NCBI RefSeq assembly: GCF_028416595.1
Contig: NZ_JAMQKC010000001.1
Span: 310,001 to 374,000 of the forward strand
DNA length: 64,000 bases
Direction of reading: 5' to 3'
Origin: Aquibacillus salsiterrae
GTDB lineage: Bacteria; Bacillota; Bacilli; Bacillales; Amphibacillaceae
The position numbers and the translations under genes are program-made. Position 1 is the stretch's first letter; each line of letters opens with the position of its first letter. The notes under the pieces are model-generated. The model did no database searches. It worked only from the letters and a program-made list of their open reading frames with translations, and was not told the origin of the DNA. Below, piece after piece: positions 1 to 11,037 of the stretch.

Positions 1-1525
1 CCACTGTAAACCCTAAAATTTCAAACATCTTCATTTGCATTTCTTTATTATATATACGGAGTGAGCCACCGCCTAGTTCGTAACCATTTAACACTAAATC
101 GTATGCTTTCGCTTTTACTTCACCAGGATTTGCCTTTAATTCATCTAAATCATTGGTCTTAGGCATTGTAAACGGATGATGTGCAGCAAAATATCGCCCA
201 GCATCCTCATCATACTCGAATAATGGCCAGTCTGTTATCCATAAAAAGTTAAATTGTGATTCATCAATTAGGTTTAGCTCTTTACCTAGTTTAAGTCGTA
301 ATGCACCTAAGCTATCATAGACTATCTTCTTCTTATCAGCTACAAACAATAACAAATCGCCATCTGATACTTCTAGGAGTTTCTTTATTTCTGCTACCTC
401 TAATTCAGACAAAAACTTCGCGATAGGCCCTTTAACCTCCCCGCCTTCAGCTTTCATCCAAGCAAGGCCTTTTGCACCGTAAATTTTAACAAAGTCGGTT
501 AATTTATCAATATCTTTCCTTGAGAAACTTTCGCCATTACCTTTTACATTAATTGCACTTACGCTACCACCAGAATCGACTGCATCTCGAAATACTTTAA
601 ATCCAGAATCTTGGACAGTTTCTGACAGATTGACTAATTCCAAACCGAACCTTGTATCTGGTTTATCAGAACCGAATCTTTCCATTGCTTCATCATACTG
701 CATACGCGGGAAAGGTAGGTTGATATCTAGTCCTTTCACTTCCTTCATGACTTTTTGCATCATTCGTTCTGTCATTTCCATAATCTCATCACTTGTCATG
801 AAAGATGTTTCAATATCAATTTGTGTAAATTCAGGCTGACGATCGGCACGTAAATCTTCATCCCTAAAACAACGAGCAAATTGATAATATCTTTCAAACC
901 CTGACACCATTAACAACTGTTTAAATAACTGTGGTGATTGTGGTAATGCGTAAAAGTGCCCTGGATGTACGCGACTCGGTACTAAATAGTCTCTTGCGCC
1001 TTCTGGTGTACTTTTCGTTAGCATTGGTGTTTCCATTTCAAGAAATTCTTCTTCATTTAAAAAGTTGCGAATTACTTGGGTTGCTTGATGACGCATTTTA
1101 AATGTCTTTTGCATTGGGTCTCTTCTTAAATCAAGGTAACGATATTTCAATCGAACATCTTCAGCAACATCCGTTTCATCCTGGATTTGAAATGGCGGAT
1201 TCTTAGCAGCATTTACAATTTTAATTTGTTGAATGACTACTTCAATATCACCTGTTTCCATTTTCGGATTAACAGTTGAAGGATCACGATCGACGACTTT
1301 TCCTACCACTTCAATTACATATTCACTTCTTACTGTTTCAGCAAGATTTAAAGCTTCTTCCGATTCAGTAGGGTTAAAAACAATCTGGACTAGACCAGAA
1401 CGATCCCTTAAATCAATAAAAATTAATCCGCCCAAGTCCCGTCTTTTTTGCACCCAACCGATTAATTTAACTGTAGAATCTACATTTCCCTTACGAAGTT
1501 TCCCTGCTAAATATCTACTTCCCAT
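1..1525 (-). CDS. aspS: Aspartyl-tRNA synthetase (3' end cut off by window edge)
   Basis: Class II aminoacyl-tRNA synthetase that charges tRNA-Asp in the cytosol. The frame reads from ATG at 1525 ([16 protein letters not shown]) to the window edge without a stop, giving 508 codons of a family normally near 590 residues, so about 80 C-terminal residues lie outside. An N-terminal OB-fold anticodon domain comes first, with [20 protein letters not shown] at about residues 27-46. Class II motif 2 ([14 protein letters not shown]) is at about residues 217-230. The start overlaps the hisS stop by 11 nt and has a GGGGGA ribosome binding site inside hisS, so hisS and aspS are probably one operon under the T-box leader upstream of hisS. 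This is the usual Bacillaceae arrangement. Confidence 0.95.
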   Translation of the reverse strand, partial: MGSRYLAGKLRKGNVDSTVKLIGWVQKRRDLGGLIFIDLRDRSGLVQIVFNPTESEEALNLAETVRSEYVIEVVGKVVDRDPSTVNPKMETGDIEVVIQQIKIVNAAKNPPFQIQDETDVAEDVRLKYRYLDLRRDPMQKTFKMRHQATQVIRNFLNEEEFLEMETPMLTKSTPEGARDYLVPSRVHPGHFYALPQSPQLFKQLLMVSGFERYYQFARCFRDEDLRADRQPEFTQIDIETSFMTSDEIMEMTERMMQKVMKEVKGLDINLPFPRMQYDEAMERFGSDKPDTRFGLELVNLSETVQDSGFKVFRDAVDSGGSVSAINVKGNGESFSRKDIDKLTDFVKIYGAKGLAWMKAEGGEVKGPIAKFLSELEVAEIKKLLEVSDGDLLLFVADKKKIVYDSLGALRLKLGKELNLIDESQFNFLWITDWPLFEYDEDAGRYFAAHHPFTMPKTNDLDELKANPGEVKAKAYDLVLNGYELGGGSLRIYNKEMQMKMFEILGFTV

Positions 1526-2807
1526 CTTGCTTGTCCCCCTGTAATGCTTTTATTAAGTAAGTGACCAACTCGCAAAGCGCAACTTCCTGTTGCTCACCAG
1601 ATTCCATATCTTTAACACTTACTTGGTTATTTTCTAATTCATTTTCACCGAGAACAATTACATACTTAACATGTAATCGATCAGCAGTTTTAAACTGCGC
1701 TTTTAATTTACGTTCTTGATAATCTTTATCAATTTGAATACCTGCTTTACGCAATTCGTATGTTAACCGGACAGCTTCTTCTTGGGCTTTGTCACCAAGT
1801 GATACAAAATAGCAATCCACCCCGCTGTTTTCATTTAAGGCAACTGCTTCGGCATCAAGAGCCATTAGTAACCGTTCAACACTAAGGGCAAATCCAATTC
1901 CAGGGGTTTCAGGTCCACCTAAGTCTTCAACAAGACCATTGTATCTCCCTCCGCCACACAGTGTAGTAATAGCACCAAATCCATCGGCATCACTCATAAT
2001 TTCAAATGCAGTATGGTTGTAATAATCTAACCCTCTTACTAGATTCTTATCAACTTCGTACGGAATGCCCATGTGATCTAAATAATTTTGGACCTTTTGA
2101 AAATATTCGCCTGATTCCTCATTTAAGTATTCTAAAATTGAAGGCGCAGTTGCCATTGCAGGGTGTTCTCTGTCTTTTTTACAATCCAACACCCGAAGTG
2201 GATTTTTAGTTAATCGAACTTGACAGTCAGCGCAAAGCTCTTCTTTATGTGGTTCAAAGTGGTTAATCAATGCTTCTCGATGGTTGTTTCTACTTTCCGT
2301 ATCACCGAGGCTATTGATCACTAACTTCAACGATTTTAGACCTAACTCCTGGTAAACAGACATAGCTAACGACATGATTTCTGCATCAATTGCTGGGTCT
2401 TTACTCCCTAACGCTTCGACACCAAATTGAACAAATTGTCGCATTCTCCCTTGTTGTGGTCTTTCATACCGGAACATTGGACCAAAATAATAAAGCTTAG
2501 TCGGCTGTGTTGGTGACCCATAAAGTTTGTTTTGTACAAACGCTCGGACAACGGAAGCGGTCCCTTCTGGCCTAAGCGTAATACTCCGATCACCACGGTC
2601 CGTAAAGGTATACATTTCTCTTTGAACGATGTCTGTTGTATCACCTACTCCACGCTGGAATAATTCAGTATGTTCAAAAATAGGCGTACGAATCTCCTGA
2701 TAGTTAAATCTCCTACATAAATCCGTAATTTTCCGTTCTACAAATTGCCACTTTTCTGTTGTTCCTGGTAATAAATCTTGAGTACCTCTGGGTGCTTGTA
2801 CTGTCAT
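1515..2807 (-). CDS. hisS: Histidyl-tRNA synthetase
   Basis: Class II synthetase that charges tRNA-His; 430 residues, a normal length. Visible family marks are RGTQDLLPG near the N-terminus, the TLRPEGTA box at about 77-84, motif 2 [14 protein letters not shown] at about 112-125, the histidine-specific [15 protein letters not shown] at about 257-271, and motif 3 [15 protein letters not shown]. The C-terminal 95 residues form the anticodon-binding domain. The ATG is preceded by GAGGTTTATGAT. The gene is first in the hisS-aspS pair, overlaps aspS by 11 nt, and sits behind a T-box leader with its own terminator, so expression should rise when tRNA-His is uncharged. Confidence 0.98.
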   Translation of the reverse strand: MTVQAPRGTQDLLPGTTEKWQFVERKITDLCRRFNYQEIRTPIFEHTELFQRGVGDTTDIVQREMYTFTDRGDRSITLRPEGTASVVRAFVQNKLYGSPTQPTKLYYFGPMFRYERPQQGRMRQFVQFGVEALGSKDPAIDAEIMSLAMSVYQELGLKSLKLVINSLGDTESRNNHREALINHFEPHKEELCADCQVRLTKNPLRVLDCKKDREHPAMATAPSILEYLNEESGEYFQKVQNYLDHMGIPYEVDKNLVRGLDYYNHTAFEIMSDADGFGAITTLCGGGRYNGLVEDLGGPETPGIGFALSVERLLMALDAEAVALNENSGVDCYFVSLGDKAQEEAVRLTYELRKAGIQIDKDYQERKLKAQFKTADRLHVKYVIVLGENELENNQVSVKDMESGEQQEVALCELVTYLIKALQGDKQDGK

Positions 2808-2861
2808 ATCATAAACCTCCTCTTTTCACACTAAATCGCACATTTTTCAACTCTATTTAGA

Positions 2862-3110
2862 CAACAAAAAACTCTCATCCCTAATGAAAAAGGGACGAGA
2901 GTTACCCGTGTTGCCACCCTAGTTGAGACAAGAAAACAAATGTCTCCACTTAAACAGTTAACGCCTGTATACGTCCATACTTACTCATTTCAATACAGAA
3001 CCTTCGGAATGTCTTTCAACAAGGCATCTAGTAAGAACTCTTTCAGCCAAGAAGCTCTCTCTCTATCCTAGTGTTTCTCGTTTACTTTTCCCATCATCAG
3101 TTATGTCTAT
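2862..3110 (-). promoter_or_regulatory. T-box riboswitch leader of hisS-aspS
   Basis: On the minus strand the T-box core AGGGTGGCAACACGGG lies at 2905-2920. It is followed by a terminator hairpin (2865-2903; arms ACTCTCGTCCC and GGGATGAGAGT, then TTTTTT). The upstream 190 nt hold the Stem I to Stem III region. A CAU triplet on the minus strand at 3009-3011 is in a plausible specifier position, but I did not fold the leader, so the specifier is inference. Known biology: uncharged tRNA binding stabilises an antiterminator made with the T-box sequence and lets transcription enter the synthetase gene. Confidence 0.9.
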
Positions 3111-3181
3111 TTAATTTATAATAGATTATTTTTCAAGTTTTTCAGAATTGTCTATAATCATAATGTTTCATAGGAAAGTTG

Positions 3182-3355
3182 TCAAGAACGATTTAACTTT
3201 TCCTTTAATTTTTTTACATCTCTTAATGAGACACCTAATTCTTCTGCAATTTCCATACTATTTGATTTACCTTCTAGTTCAGTAAACCGATGAAAATCAA
3301 CACCATAAATAAATTGATCAACCTGGCCATATGGATGCTTTTCATTATATCTCAT
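3182..3355 (-). CDS. Small HTH-like protein, unknown function (57 aa)
   Basis: A short frame starting at ATG 3355 and ending in TGA at 3182. It is supported by a strong ribosome binding site (AAATGGAGGAATAGAATG, 8 nt between GGAGG and ATG). The protein begins MRYNEKHPYGQVDQFIYGVD and ends in SMEIAEELGVSLRDVKKLKE, which reads as a helix-turn-helix of the sigma-factor or small-regulator type. It lies between the hisS T-box leader and the divergent amidase gene, so it is transcribed away from the amidase. I do not recognise a named family. It could be a small DNA-binding regulator. There is no evidence for a target. Confidence 0.8.
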   Translation of the reverse strand: MRYNEKHPYGQVDQFIYGVDFHRFTELEGKSNSMEIAEELGVSLRDVKKLKEKLNRS

Positions 3356-3465
3356 TCTATTCCTCCATTTATCTTTTGATTTTTTGCTAGTTATTGATTA
3401 GGATTAAATAGTATAATTCATTATTATTACTTCTAATATGCCTTGATTAAAGTGAGGGAGCAGAT

Positions 3466-4515
3466 TTGGTTAATCGAAAAAAAGTACTAATCCTGTTTGG
3501 TTTGTTCTTGTTAGTTTTATCCATCTCATCAGTTGTTTATGCAAAAGATGCTCTGATTAATGTCAATAACTTAAACGTCAGAAGTGGCCCTAGTCTGAAT
3601 GATGAGGTTATTACAAAGGTCGATAAAGACGAGGTGTACGAAGTATTGGATGAACAGGAAGATTGGGTCCAAATAAAAGTGAAGGATCAAACCGGATGGG
3701 TATCAAAAGATTACATAAATTTTTCTAATATAGATGAACAAGCACAAGGTCTTGAAGAAGATAAACTAACTAGTCGTGCAGTTATTAAGTATGAAGAAGT
3801 CAATATTCGTAATGGCCCATCAACGAGTTACGAAATTATTGGCTTCGCAAAAAAAGGTGAATCTTATCCAATTAAAAACCAAGAGAATGATTGGACGGAA
3901 ATAGAGTTTAACGGAAAGCAGGCCTTTATTCCGGCGTGGGGAATAGAATCAAATAATAGCAAGCCGAAAAATACTAACATAAAAAACAAAACAATTGTAT
4001 TAGATGCAGGTCACGGCGGTTACGATGTTGGAGCTATAGGGATAAGTGGTAACTATGAGAAAGATTATACCTTTACCACCGCAAAAAAAATTAAACAACT
4101 TCTCGAAGTATTAGGTGCAAATGTCGTATTAACTAGGAAAACAGACCACTACTATTCTTTAAGTGGACGAGCAATTATTTCGAATCTTGTAAATGCAGAT
4201 GCCTTTATCAGCATCCATTACAATAGTACGCCTCAATTTCCTGAAGTAGTAGGAGTTGGTAGCTATTATTATTCTGAGAGTAATCAACGGTTTGCCGAAA
4301 TAATGCAATGGTCTATACTAGACAGTACTAAAATGAAAAATAGAGGTGTCCAGTATGCAAATTTTCAAGTATTAAGAGAAAATCATCAACCAGCTCTGTT
4401 ACTTGAGCTCGGCTTTATTTCAAACCAAGCAGAAGAAAGTAAAATACAGTCTGAAATATTCCAAAACAAAATGGCAAATGGCATCGTTTCAGGATTGATT
4501 AACTATTTCAAGTAA
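3466..4515 (+). CDS. N-acetylmuramoyl-L-alanine amidase with two SH3 domains (YrvJ-like)
   Basis: Secreted cell-wall hydrolase that cleaves the bond between MurNAc and L-Ala. It starts at TTG (MVNRKK) after GTGAGGGAG. A signal peptide (basic KK, then LILFGLFLLVLSISSVVYA) is followed by SH3b repeats at about residues 28-82 (LNVRSGPS) and 103-155 (VNIRNGPS), a short linker, and an Amidase_3 domain at about 175-347. Zinc and catalytic signatures are LDAGHGGYDVGA, the SIHYNS box and LLELGFISNQAE. B. subtilis YrvJ sits at the same place but is longer, with more SH3 repeats, so this is a reduced form. The SH3 repeats should bind the wall. Confidence 0.93.
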   Translation: MVNRKKVLILFGLFLLVLSISSVVYAKDALINVNNLNVRSGPSLNDEVITKVDKDEVYEVLDEQEDWVQIKVKDQTGWVSKDYINFSNIDEQAQGLEEDKLTSRAVIKYEEVNIRNGPSTSYEIIGFAKKGESYPIKNQENDWTEIEFNGKQAFIPAWGIESNNSKPKNTNIKNKTIVLDAGHGGYDVGAIGISGNYEKDYTFTTAKKIKQLLEVLGANVVLTRKTDHYYSLSGRAIISNLVNADAFISIHYNSTPQFPEVVGVGSYYYSESNQRFAEIMQWSILDSTKMKNRGVQYANFQVLRENHQPALLLELGFISNQAEESKIQSEIFQNKMANGIVSGLINYFK

Positions 4516-4660
4516 GAAAAGCGCAAGTCGCGCCTTGTTAAGCCTAAGGCAGGCATAAGACAAAATCTGACGTGGCGTTCTTTGCCACAGAAGGGATTGA
4601 CTTATGACCCGAGGGGGTAGGAAGAAGAGTAAAACAGCTCTTGAATCTCTTTTAAAAAAC
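4514..4660 (+). repeat. Dispersed intergenic repeat, copy 1 (about 145 bp)
   Basis: Starts GAAAAGCGCAAGTCGCGCCT right after the amidase stop and ends near CAGCTCTTGAATCT. The first 110 bases match the copy at 40919 closely, sharing CTAAGGCAGG, ATAAGACAA, CTGACGTGGCG and TCTTTGCCA. It contains a small TGGCG/TGCCA hairpin. There is no convincing coding capacity. Such AAAAGCGC elements are common between genes in Bacillaceae; their function is not known to me. Confidence 0.7.
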
Positions 4661-4699
4661 ATACTAGCCAAATTCCACGAAATGATTCCAAAACCAACA

Positions 4700-4732
4700 G
4701 GAAAGCCAGTGATTAATAATCACTGGCTTTCC
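4700..4732. terminator. Bidirectional terminator between the amidase gene and dtd
   Basis: Perfect inverted repeat: GGAAAGCCAGTGATT, loop AAT, AATCACTGGCTTTCC, followed on the plus strand by TTATCTTTATT. It lies between two convergent genes and can serve both. Confidence 0.75.
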
Positions 4733-4762
4733 TTATCTTTATTATCTGTAAAGATAAATTCC

Positions 4763-5209
4763 CTATCGTTCACGGCTATCTAATAGTAGTGTTACTGGAC
4801 CAACGTTCGTAAACTGGACGCGCATCATTTCACCAAATTGCCCGGTTTCAACAAAGACATCCTCACTTTCGAGTAATGTATTAAATTGCTGGTATAACGC
4901 AAGAGCATACTCTGGTTTTGCTGCGTTCATGAAATTAGGTCTTCTTCCCTTTCTTGTGTCACCATAAAGGGTGAACTGGGAGATAGATAACACCTTCCCC
5001 CCAACATCCTTTAATGACAAGTTCATTTTCGCGTTTTCGTCTTCAAATATCCGTAGATTGGCAATTTTGTATGCCAAGTAAGCAGCATCTTCCATTTGAT
5101 CATCATGGGTTATTCCAAGCAAAACAACTAAGCCTTGATCAATTTCGCCGACAATTTTATCTTCTACTACAACTTTTGCATTCTCAGCCCGTTGAATTAC
5201 CACTCTCAT
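4763..5209 (-). CDS. dtd: D-aminoacyl-tRNA deacylase
   Basis: Cytosolic enzyme that hydrolyses D-amino acids (and mischarged glycine) from tRNA. It has 148 residues, typical length. The family marks are the starting [30 protein letters not shown] at about 77-93 (active-site SQFTLYGD), and the [12 protein letters not shown] segment that corresponds to the conserved NAxxP box. It begins 15 nt after the rel stop with an AGGAGATGTCTT ribosome binding site, so rel-dtd is likely one transcription unit, as in B. subtilis (relA-dtd/yrvI-yrvJ region). Confidence 0.96.
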   Translation of the reverse strand: MRVVIQRAENAKVVVEDKIVGEIDQGLVVLLGITHDDQMEDAAYLAYKIANLRIFEDENAKMNLSLKDVGGKVLSISQFTLYGDTRKGRRPNFMNAAKPEYALALYQQFNTLLESEDVFVETGQFGEMMRVQFTNVGPVTLLLDSRER

Positions 5210-5223
5210 AAGACATCTCCTTA

Positions 5224-7431
5224 CTAACTATTTAACATACGTTCTACCGTATAAACATCCTTGATTTGTTTTAAGCGATCAACTATTTTTCTTAGATGAC
5301 TGACATTATGAATCAGGATCGTAATATGAATGAGTGCCATTTTATTTCGGTCTGATTTGCCATTTACTGCAGTAATATTTGTTCTTGACTCATTGACGAC
5401 CTGTAGCACATCGTTTAACAAGCCTCTTCGGTCATATCCTGATATTTCAAGGTCAACATGATATTGTTTTGTATTGGTATCAGTATTTTCCCAAGCAACC
5501 TCAAGAATTCGGTCTTTTGCCTCATCAGTCTTTATATTAGGACAGTCATGACGATGAACAGAAACACCTCGTCCCTTTGTAATATATCCGACAATCTCAT
5601 CACCAGGTACAGGATTACAGCATTTTGATAACCGGACTAACAGATTGTCTACACCTTCGACCCGTACACCGGAATCTTTTTTGTGAACTGGTGTGGATTT
5701 TAATCCATTACTTTTAACCCCTTCGATTTTTTGTGCCAAATCTTGTTCCTGTTGATGTTGTTTACGGATTTTATCGGTTAACCTTGTTGCAATTTGAGAT
5801 GCAGTAATCCCTTGGTAACCGACAGCTGCATACATATCTTCTTCATTAGAGAAATTAAATTTTTCAACAACCTTTTTTACATTCTCAGGAGTAAACACAT
5901 CTTTTAAATCGAAGCCAGCCGCTTTTACCTCTTTTTCAACTAATTCTTTCCCCTTAGTTATATTTTCTTCTCGGCGTTGTTTTTTAAAAAATTGTTTAAT
6001 TTTGTTCTTTGCCTGCGATGTTTGGGTTATTTTCAACCAGTCTTGTGACGGACCGTATGAGTGTTTAGATGTCATCACTTCAACAATATCACCATTTTTC
6101 AGTTGGTAATCTAACGGTTCCATTTTGCCATTGATTCTTGCACCAATCGTTTGATTACCAACTTCAGTGTGGATTTTGTAAGCGAAATCTAACGGTACAG
6201 ACCCTGCTGGCAGCTCAATCACATCACCTTTAGGGGTAAATACATAAACCATATCTGAAAACAAATCTACTTTTAGTGATTCCATAAATTCTTCTGCATC
6301 ATGTGTCTCTTGTTGCCATTCCAGTATTTCTCTAAACCAAGCTAACTTAGCTTCCGAATTATTATCATTCGGATTTATCCGTTTACCCTCTTTATATGCC
6401 CAATGAGCAGCAATCCCATATTCAGCAATTTCATGCATTTCTTTCGTCCTAATTTGCACCTCTAACGGGGCACCTTTTGGACCAATTACCGTTGTGTGAA
6501 GGGATTGATATAGATTGGGTTTCGGCATTGCAATATAATCTTTAAACCGACCAGGCATTGGCTTCCAACAAGTATGAATAATTCCAAGTACCGCATAACA
6601 ATCTTTGATGCTATCAACGAGGATACGAACAGCCAATAAATCATATATCTCATTAAATTGTTTGTTTTGTAAAACCATTTTACGATAGATACTATACAAA
6701 TGTTTTGGCCTTCCAGAAAACTCCGCTTTAATGTTGACTTCTTCTAGTTGCTTTTGGACCTCATCCATTACTTCCTGGATATAATGTTCTCTTTCTTCCC
6801 TTTTTTGCTTCATCAGATGCACAATCCGGTAATATTGCTGCGGATTTAGGTAGCGAAGAGCCGTATCTTCTAACTCCCACTTAATTGTTGAGATCCCTAA
6901 GCGATGGGCCAAAGGAGAAAATATTTCCAATGTCTCATTGGAAATTCTTCTTTGCTTTTCTGGCGGAAGATGCTTTAATGTTCTCATGTTATGCAATCGG
7001 TCTGCCAGTTTAATTAAAATGACCCTGATATCTTTAGCCATAGCAATGAACATTTTTCGATGGTTTTCTGCCTGCTGTGCTTCCTTTGATTTATATTTAA
7101 TTTTTCCAAGCTTCGATACTCCATCAACGAGCATCGCAACTTCACTATTGAATTCCTCTTCTAATTGTTCAACTGTTACCGAGGTATCCTCCACGACGTC
7201 ATGCAAAAAACCACCCGCAATTGTTTCAGGGTCTAATTCCAAATGAACTAAAATACCAGCTACCTGAATCGGGTGTATAATATATGGCTCACCTGATTTT
7301 CTAAATTGACCCCTATGTGCCTCTTCAGCAAATTGGTAAGCACGGCTAACAAACGCAGTATCCTCCTTAGAAAGATACCGAGCAGCCTGTTCAATAACTT
7401 CTTCCGCTGTCAAAACATTATCTTTCGACAT
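5224..7431 (-). CDS. relA: Bifunctional (p)ppGpp synthetase/hydrolase Rel
   Basis: Long Rel/SpoT homologue of 735 residues that makes (p)ppGpp from ATP and GTP/GDP when amino acids are short and also degrades it. Domains in order: HD hydrolase at about 25-200 (HD pair at 77-78 in HDVVEDT), synthetase at about 215-370 ([13 protein letters not shown], then the [13 protein letters not shown] box), TGS at about 393-455 ([12 protein letters not shown]), a zinc-finger region ([31 protein letters not shown]), and a C-terminal ACT domain. Both catalytic halves look intact. The 240-nt gap to apt contains the apt terminator, so rel likely has its own promoter. ATG is preceded by an AAAGGTG ribosome binding site. 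Confidence 0.98.
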   Translation of the reverse strand: MSKDNVLTAEEVIEQAARYLSKEDTAFVSRAYQFAEEAHRGQFRKSGEPYIIHPIQVAGILVHLELDPETIAGGFLHDVVEDTSVTVEQLEEEFNSEVAMLVDGVSKLGKIKYKSKEAQQAENHRKMFIAMAKDIRVILIKLADRLHNMRTLKHLPPEKQRRISNETLEIFSPLAHRLGISTIKWELEDTALRYLNPQQYYRIVHLMKQKREEREHYIQEVMDEVQKQLEEVNIKAEFSGRPKHLYSIYRKMVLQNKQFNEIYDLLAVRILVDSIKDCYAVLGIIHTCWKPMPGRFKDYIAMPKPNLYQSLHTTVIGPKGAPLEVQIRTKEMHEIAEYGIAAHWAYKEGKRINPNDNNSEAKLAWFREILEWQQETHDAEEFMESLKVDLFSDMVYVFTPKGDVIELPAGSVPLDFAYKIHTEVGNQTIGARINGKMEPLDYQLKNGDIVEVMTSKHSYGPSQDWLKITQTSQAKNKIKQFFKKQRREENITKGKELVEKEVKAAGFDLKDVFTPENVKKVVEKFNFSNEEDMYAAVGYQGITASQIATRLTDKIRKQHQQEQDLAQKIEGVKSNGLKSTPVHKKDSGVRVEGVDNLLVRLSKCCNPVPGDEIVGYITKGRGVSVHRHDCPNIKTDEAKDRILEVAWENTDTNTKQYHVDLEISGYDRRGLLNDVLQVVNESRTNITAVNGKSDRNKMALIHITILIHNVSHLRKIVDRLKQIKDVYTVERMLNS

Positions 7432-7621
7432 CTAATCACCTTTGTCCCTTAATTGCTGCTCAACGAAAAAATGAGATCAGCTTTATCTACATATCATTAG
7501 TTTGCAGGAAAAATAATAAGTTCACGCTTTCTTATAGTATTGAAAAAACCAATCAAAAAGTAAAGTAAAAATAATTAAAAAGCATTAAATAAAGGAAATA
7601 AATCTCCCTATACTAGGAAAA

Positions 7622-7656
7622 TAAGGAGCACTCTACTACTGTAAAGCACTCCTTTT
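7622..7656 (-). terminator. Terminator of the recJ-apt unit
   Basis: On the minus strand AAGGAGTGCTTTA pairs, with several G-U pairs, with TAGAGTGCTCCTT across a CAGTAG loop, followed by ATTTTCC. It sits just after the apt stop and separates apt from rel. Confidence 0.7.
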
Positions 7657-7670
7657 CCTATTAATAGTAA

Positions 7671-8183
7671 TTAATATTGCATTAAAGTGAGTACATCGTA
7701 ACCTTCTAATTTATCCCGTCCATCTAGGTAAGTTAATTCGATTAAAAATGCACATCCAGCCACAATCCCACCAAGCTGTTCTACTAATTTTATTGTTGCT
7801 TCAATCGTTCCACCAGTTGCAAGGAGGTCATCTGTTATTAACACACGTTGGCCTGGTTTAATCGCATCTTTATGAATCGTAAGTACATTTTCACCGTATT
7901 CTAAGCCATAATCCACTTTAATTACCTCACGCGGAAGCTTTCCTTCCTTACGAACTGGTGCAAAACCAACCTCTAATGCATACGAGACAGGGCACCCTAC
8001 AATAAATCCTCTTGCTTCTGGCCCAACAACAAGATCTATATCTCTATCTTTAGAATATGCAACAATTTCATCGACAGCTGACTTGTAAGCTGTCCCATTA
8101 TCCATTAATGTTGTTATATCTTTAAACCGAACACCCTTTTTAGGCCAATCCTCTACGATAGTTACATATTGCTTATAATCCAT
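7671..8183 (-). CDS. apt: Adenine phosphoribosyltransferase
   Basis: Purine salvage enzyme that converts adenine plus PRPP to AMP. It has 170 residues, the normal size. The PRPP-binding loop [13 protein letters not shown] is at residues 114-126; GPEARGF (54-60) and RKEGKLP (79-85) are the other conserved active-site stretches. Its start overlaps the 3' end of recJ by 11 nt, so the two are translationally coupled. The recJ-apt-rel order is the conserved Bacillaceae arrangement and links purine nucleotide supply with the (p)ppGpp enzyme next door. Confidence 0.97.
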   Translation of the reverse strand: MDYKQYVTIVEDWPKKGVRFKDITTLMDNGTAYKSAVDEIVAYSKDRDIDLVVGPEARGFIVGCPVSYALEVGFAPVRKEGKLPREVIKVDYGLEYGENVLTIHKDAIKPGQRVLITDDLLATGGTIEATIKLVEQLGGIVAGCAFLIELTYLDGRDKLEGYDVLTLMQY

Positions 8184-10521
8184 TACTTACTTCCTCCTTA
8201 GGTGCACTATCTACCAATAATTGGTTATTAAACCAACCTTTTAATTCAGCATAACTAGAGTAGTATAGTACTGCTTCTATTTCTAATTGTTTACTTTGCT
8301 GTTGATAGGTCTTTGACTCAACTAAGTCTTTTTTTGCAGGTTTTGATACTGGTTCGATCATGCCACTATCCATTTTAACAAATTCTAGTTCATAAAACAC
8401 ACGAATAATCAGTTTGATCTTTTCCGGCTTCCATCCCTTAGCTTTTGATAACTGCCCGATATCTTTATCTATATCAAACTGTTGCTTTTTTAGTAGCATC
8501 GCATAAAACCATTTGAATTCTTCTCTCGTAGGCAAAGCATTAAAATATTGTCCTTCATTTTCAAGGCGATAACAAGCATAAACTCTTGCAGGTTGAAGCT
8601 CAGCGACAAGATGAGCTAACTGAGCTAAATCAGTTGGTAAATCTAAAAGAATTAAATCAGAATTTTTTTGTCTTTCATTAGCAACAAAAGCACTTTCATA
8701 GTGAACGACATTCAATTCTTTTGGTAAGTGCAGAGAACTTGACTGTTGAAAGGTAACAGCAACCCCATTTTCATATATTGTTGTGGCTAATTGGTTATGC
8801 CAATGCTTTGAACCTCGGTAATCAAATAACTGCCATGATGAAATAGACAGATCTTTAAGCATGATTTGTGGCTTCTTTTTCCCATTCCACTCATTAATTT
8901 GGAGTTCTCCAATTATATCTAGCTCACTTTGTGGTGATATAATAGGATACAATTCCCCAAAACCAAAACCAATACAATCAAGCTTGGCATTATCTTGTTG
9001 TAAAATCAATTTTAAATGGTTCTTTTCACTGCCAATTTGTCTCACTTCATCTAGTTTTGATTTAACATGAATTAGTGGTTTAGGGTTTCCCATACCAAAG
9101 GGTGCAAGTTGCTCTATTTCTTTGATTAAATCTACAGAAAGCTCATCAATCGTAATGGTACTATCAATCCGAAGTACTTGCCGGTAATCGGCAGCAGTTA
9201 ATTGCTTAGCAGCGCATTCGTTAAGTTTTTCTTTCAGTTGACTAATTTTTTCCAAAGATAATGTCATTCCGGCTGCTTGGGCATGTCCTCCAAAATGGAT
9301 AAACGTATCACGTATTTCCATGCAATTTGAAAATAAATCAAAAGCATCAATACTCCTTGCAGATCCTTTTGCCTGTCCTTTTTCTTGGTTGATCGATAAG
9401 ACTATAGCTGGGCGTTGATACGTCCGAACCAATTTTGACGCAACAATACCTAATACCCCTTCATTCCATCCCTCTTTGGCAACAACAATGACATTATCGA
9501 TAGAGGGATTTGTTTCGAGCATAGCTTCTGCTTCGTGAGTAATTTCATTAACAATTTGCTGTCTATCTTGATTCAATTGTTGTATGAATGCCGCAAGTTC
9601 CAATGCATCTTGTTGTTCCTCAGTAATCAACAAGTCAACTGCTGGATTAGCATCTTGAAGTCTTCCTACAGCATTTATCCTCGGTCCTATCAAGAAACCA
9701 ATATGCTCTTCATTTACTTCCCCTTCAATGTTACATTGTTTTATCAATGCCTTTATACCAGGTCGATTAGAGTTAGATATCGCCTTTAAGCCATAATAGG
9801 CAAGTATTCTATTTTCGTTGACTAATGGAACTAAATCCGCAATTGTCCCTATGGCAACTAGGTCCAACAAGTGACTAGGAAAGTAACCTAAAAGGTGCTG
9901 CGCAAATTTGAATGCTACCCCTACACCAGCTAGTTCCTTAAAAGGATAGTTTGCTGAACATTTGGGATGGATAATGGCATAAGCATCTGGAAGTTCGTTT
10001 TGAACTTCGTGATGGTCTGTGATAATCAAATCAATACCTAACTCCTTAGCAATCTCCGCTTCTTCAACAGCTGCTATTCCATTATCAACAGTAATAATTA
10101 ATTCAAACCCTTGGTCCTTTGCTTCTCGAAACGCTTGTTCATTTGGTCCATACCCTTCAGTAAATCTATTTGGGATATAATAATCACAAACAGCTCCAAG
10201 TTCCCTAAGCGCTTCTAATAAAACAGACGTAGAGCTTACTCCATCTGCATCATAATCTCCAAAAACCAATATATGTTCACCATTTTCAATAGCTTGATGA
10301 ACTCTACTCGCTGCTTTATCAATATGTGAAAACAAAGCCGGACTATTTAAATCCTCTATGCTGGGTTTAAGAAACGTTTTAGCTTGTTCAGCTGTATAAA
10401 TTCCCCGCTGAAGTAGAAGCATTTCAACGGTTGAGGATGTCGAAAGTTGTTTAATTTTTCTCGTATCATTACTCGAATTTTCCTTATAGGTAAATTCCCA
10501 ATTGGCTTTACTCTTTAACAT
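8173..10521 (-). CDS. recJ: Single-stranded-DNA-specific exonuclease RecJ
   Basis: 5' to 3' ssDNA exonuclease of recombination and repair; 782 residues, the length of the Bacillus proteins with an extra C-terminal part. The DHH-family motifs are present: motif [12 protein letters not shown] at about 87-97, the DNG motif (TVDNG, 144-148), TDHH at 168-171, and the DHHA1 signature [11 protein letters not shown]. An OB-like domain follows, then a Firmicutes-specific C-terminal region with no motif I can name. The start is ATG ([10 protein letters not shown]). It overlaps apt by 11 nt. Confidence 0.96.
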   Translation of the reverse strand: MLKSKANWEFTYKENSSNDTRKIKQLSTSSTVEMLLLQRGIYTAEQAKTFLKPSIEDLNSPALFSHIDKAASRVHQAIENGEHILVFGDYDADGVSSTSVLLEALRELGAVCDYYIPNRFTEGYGPNEQAFREAKDQGFELIITVDNGIAAVEEAEIAKELGIDLIITDHHEVQNELPDAYAIIHPKCSANYPFKELAGVGVAFKFAQHLLGYFPSHLLDLVAIGTIADLVPLVNENRILAYYGLKAISNSNRPGIKALIKQCNIEGEVNEEHIGFLIGPRINAVGRLQDANPAVDLLITEEQQDALELAAFIQQLNQDRQQIVNEITHEAEAMLETNPSIDNVIVVAKEGWNEGVLGIVASKLVRTYQRPAIVLSINQEKGQAKGSARSIDAFDLFSNCMEIRDTFIHFGGHAQAAGMTLSLEKISQLKEKLNECAAKQLTAADYRQVLRIDSTITIDELSVDLIKEIEQLAPFGMGNPKPLIHVKSKLDEVRQIGSEKNHLKLILQQDNAKLDCIGFGFGELYPIISPQSELDIIGELQINEWNGKKKPQIMLKDLSISSWQLFDYRGSKHWHNQLATTIYENGVAVTFQQSSSLHLPKELNVVHYESAFVANERQKNSDLILLDLPTDLAQLAHLVAELQPARVYACYRLENEGQYFNALPTREEFKWFYAMLLKKQQFDIDKDIGQLSKAKGWKPEKIKLIIRVFYELEFVKMDSGMIEPVSKPAKKDLVESKTYQQQSKQLEIEAVLYYSSYAELKGWFNNQLLVDSAPKEEVSNGL

Positions 10522-10586
10522 AAATTCACCCCTGACTCACTTATTATACAAAAGTGTATCAGGGGGAGCAAACACATCCTTTATTA

Positions 10587-10940
10587 TTACTCGGTTGAAT
10601 CCTGCCCAATTTTATTGGAAGACAGAGGAGCTTCTTTATAATCACTGTCGTCAATTTCTTGTAAGTCAACATTCATTCCGCTATTTTCCATTTCTTTCAA
10701 CTTCTGATTTTCCATTTTCAATGCTCTAATCTCACGCTGAAGTTTGAACAGGCGAACGACACCGACAGCAGCTGTTATAATACCGCCCATTAACACAGAA
10801 ATTAAGATAACAAGTATTAAAGGCGCTTCCCCTGTTCCGAATAAGTAATTTACCTCAACTGGTTCAACATTAATGACAGCAAAGATAGCCACAATTACAG
10901 CAAAGATAAGAGCGAAGATAATATAGGTTTGTCCTCTCAT
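10587..10940 (-). CDS. LapA-like membrane protein with coiled coil (DUF1049; YrvD-like)
   Basis: Protein of 117 residues with two membrane helices (about 7-25 and 40-62) and the family segment NVEPVEVNYLFG between them. A cytoplasmic coiled coil (KLQREIRALKMENQKLKEME) and an acidic tail follow. It matches the lipopolysaccharide-assembly protein A-like (DUF1049) family and takes the place of B. subtilis yrvD next to recJ. In a Gram-positive host the role cannot be LPS assembly; function unknown. The ribosome binding site is AAAAGGTGGTAGATGAATG. It is followed by recJ after 65 nt. Confidence 0.85.
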   Translation of the reverse strand: MRGQTYIIFALIFAVIVAIFAVINVEPVEVNYLFGTGEAPLILVILISVLMGGIITAAVGVVRLFKLQREIRALKMENQKLKEMENSGMNVDLQEIDDSDYKEAPLSSNKIGQDSTE

Positions 10941-11037
10941 TCATCTACCACCTTTTTGTGTGTTTCTTCCTTTCATTTTCCTCTATTATAAATTTCTAAA
11001 CTTAATATGTCGAATAATTGGATAAATTCGTCGATTT

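Noticed and set aside
630-1544. Plus-strand open frames at 630-839 and 1233-1544
   Set aside because: They are antisense to aspS, whose minus-strand frame shows clear AspRS motifs, and they have no ribosome binding site.
3182-3465. Possible toxin-antitoxin pair around the small HTH gene
   Set aside because: No partner gene overlaps or follows it; the neighbour is a secreted amidase on the other strand.
4489-4671. Minus-strand 60-residue frame after the amidase
   Set aside because: It lies inside the dispersed repeat, has no family similarity and no ribosome binding site.
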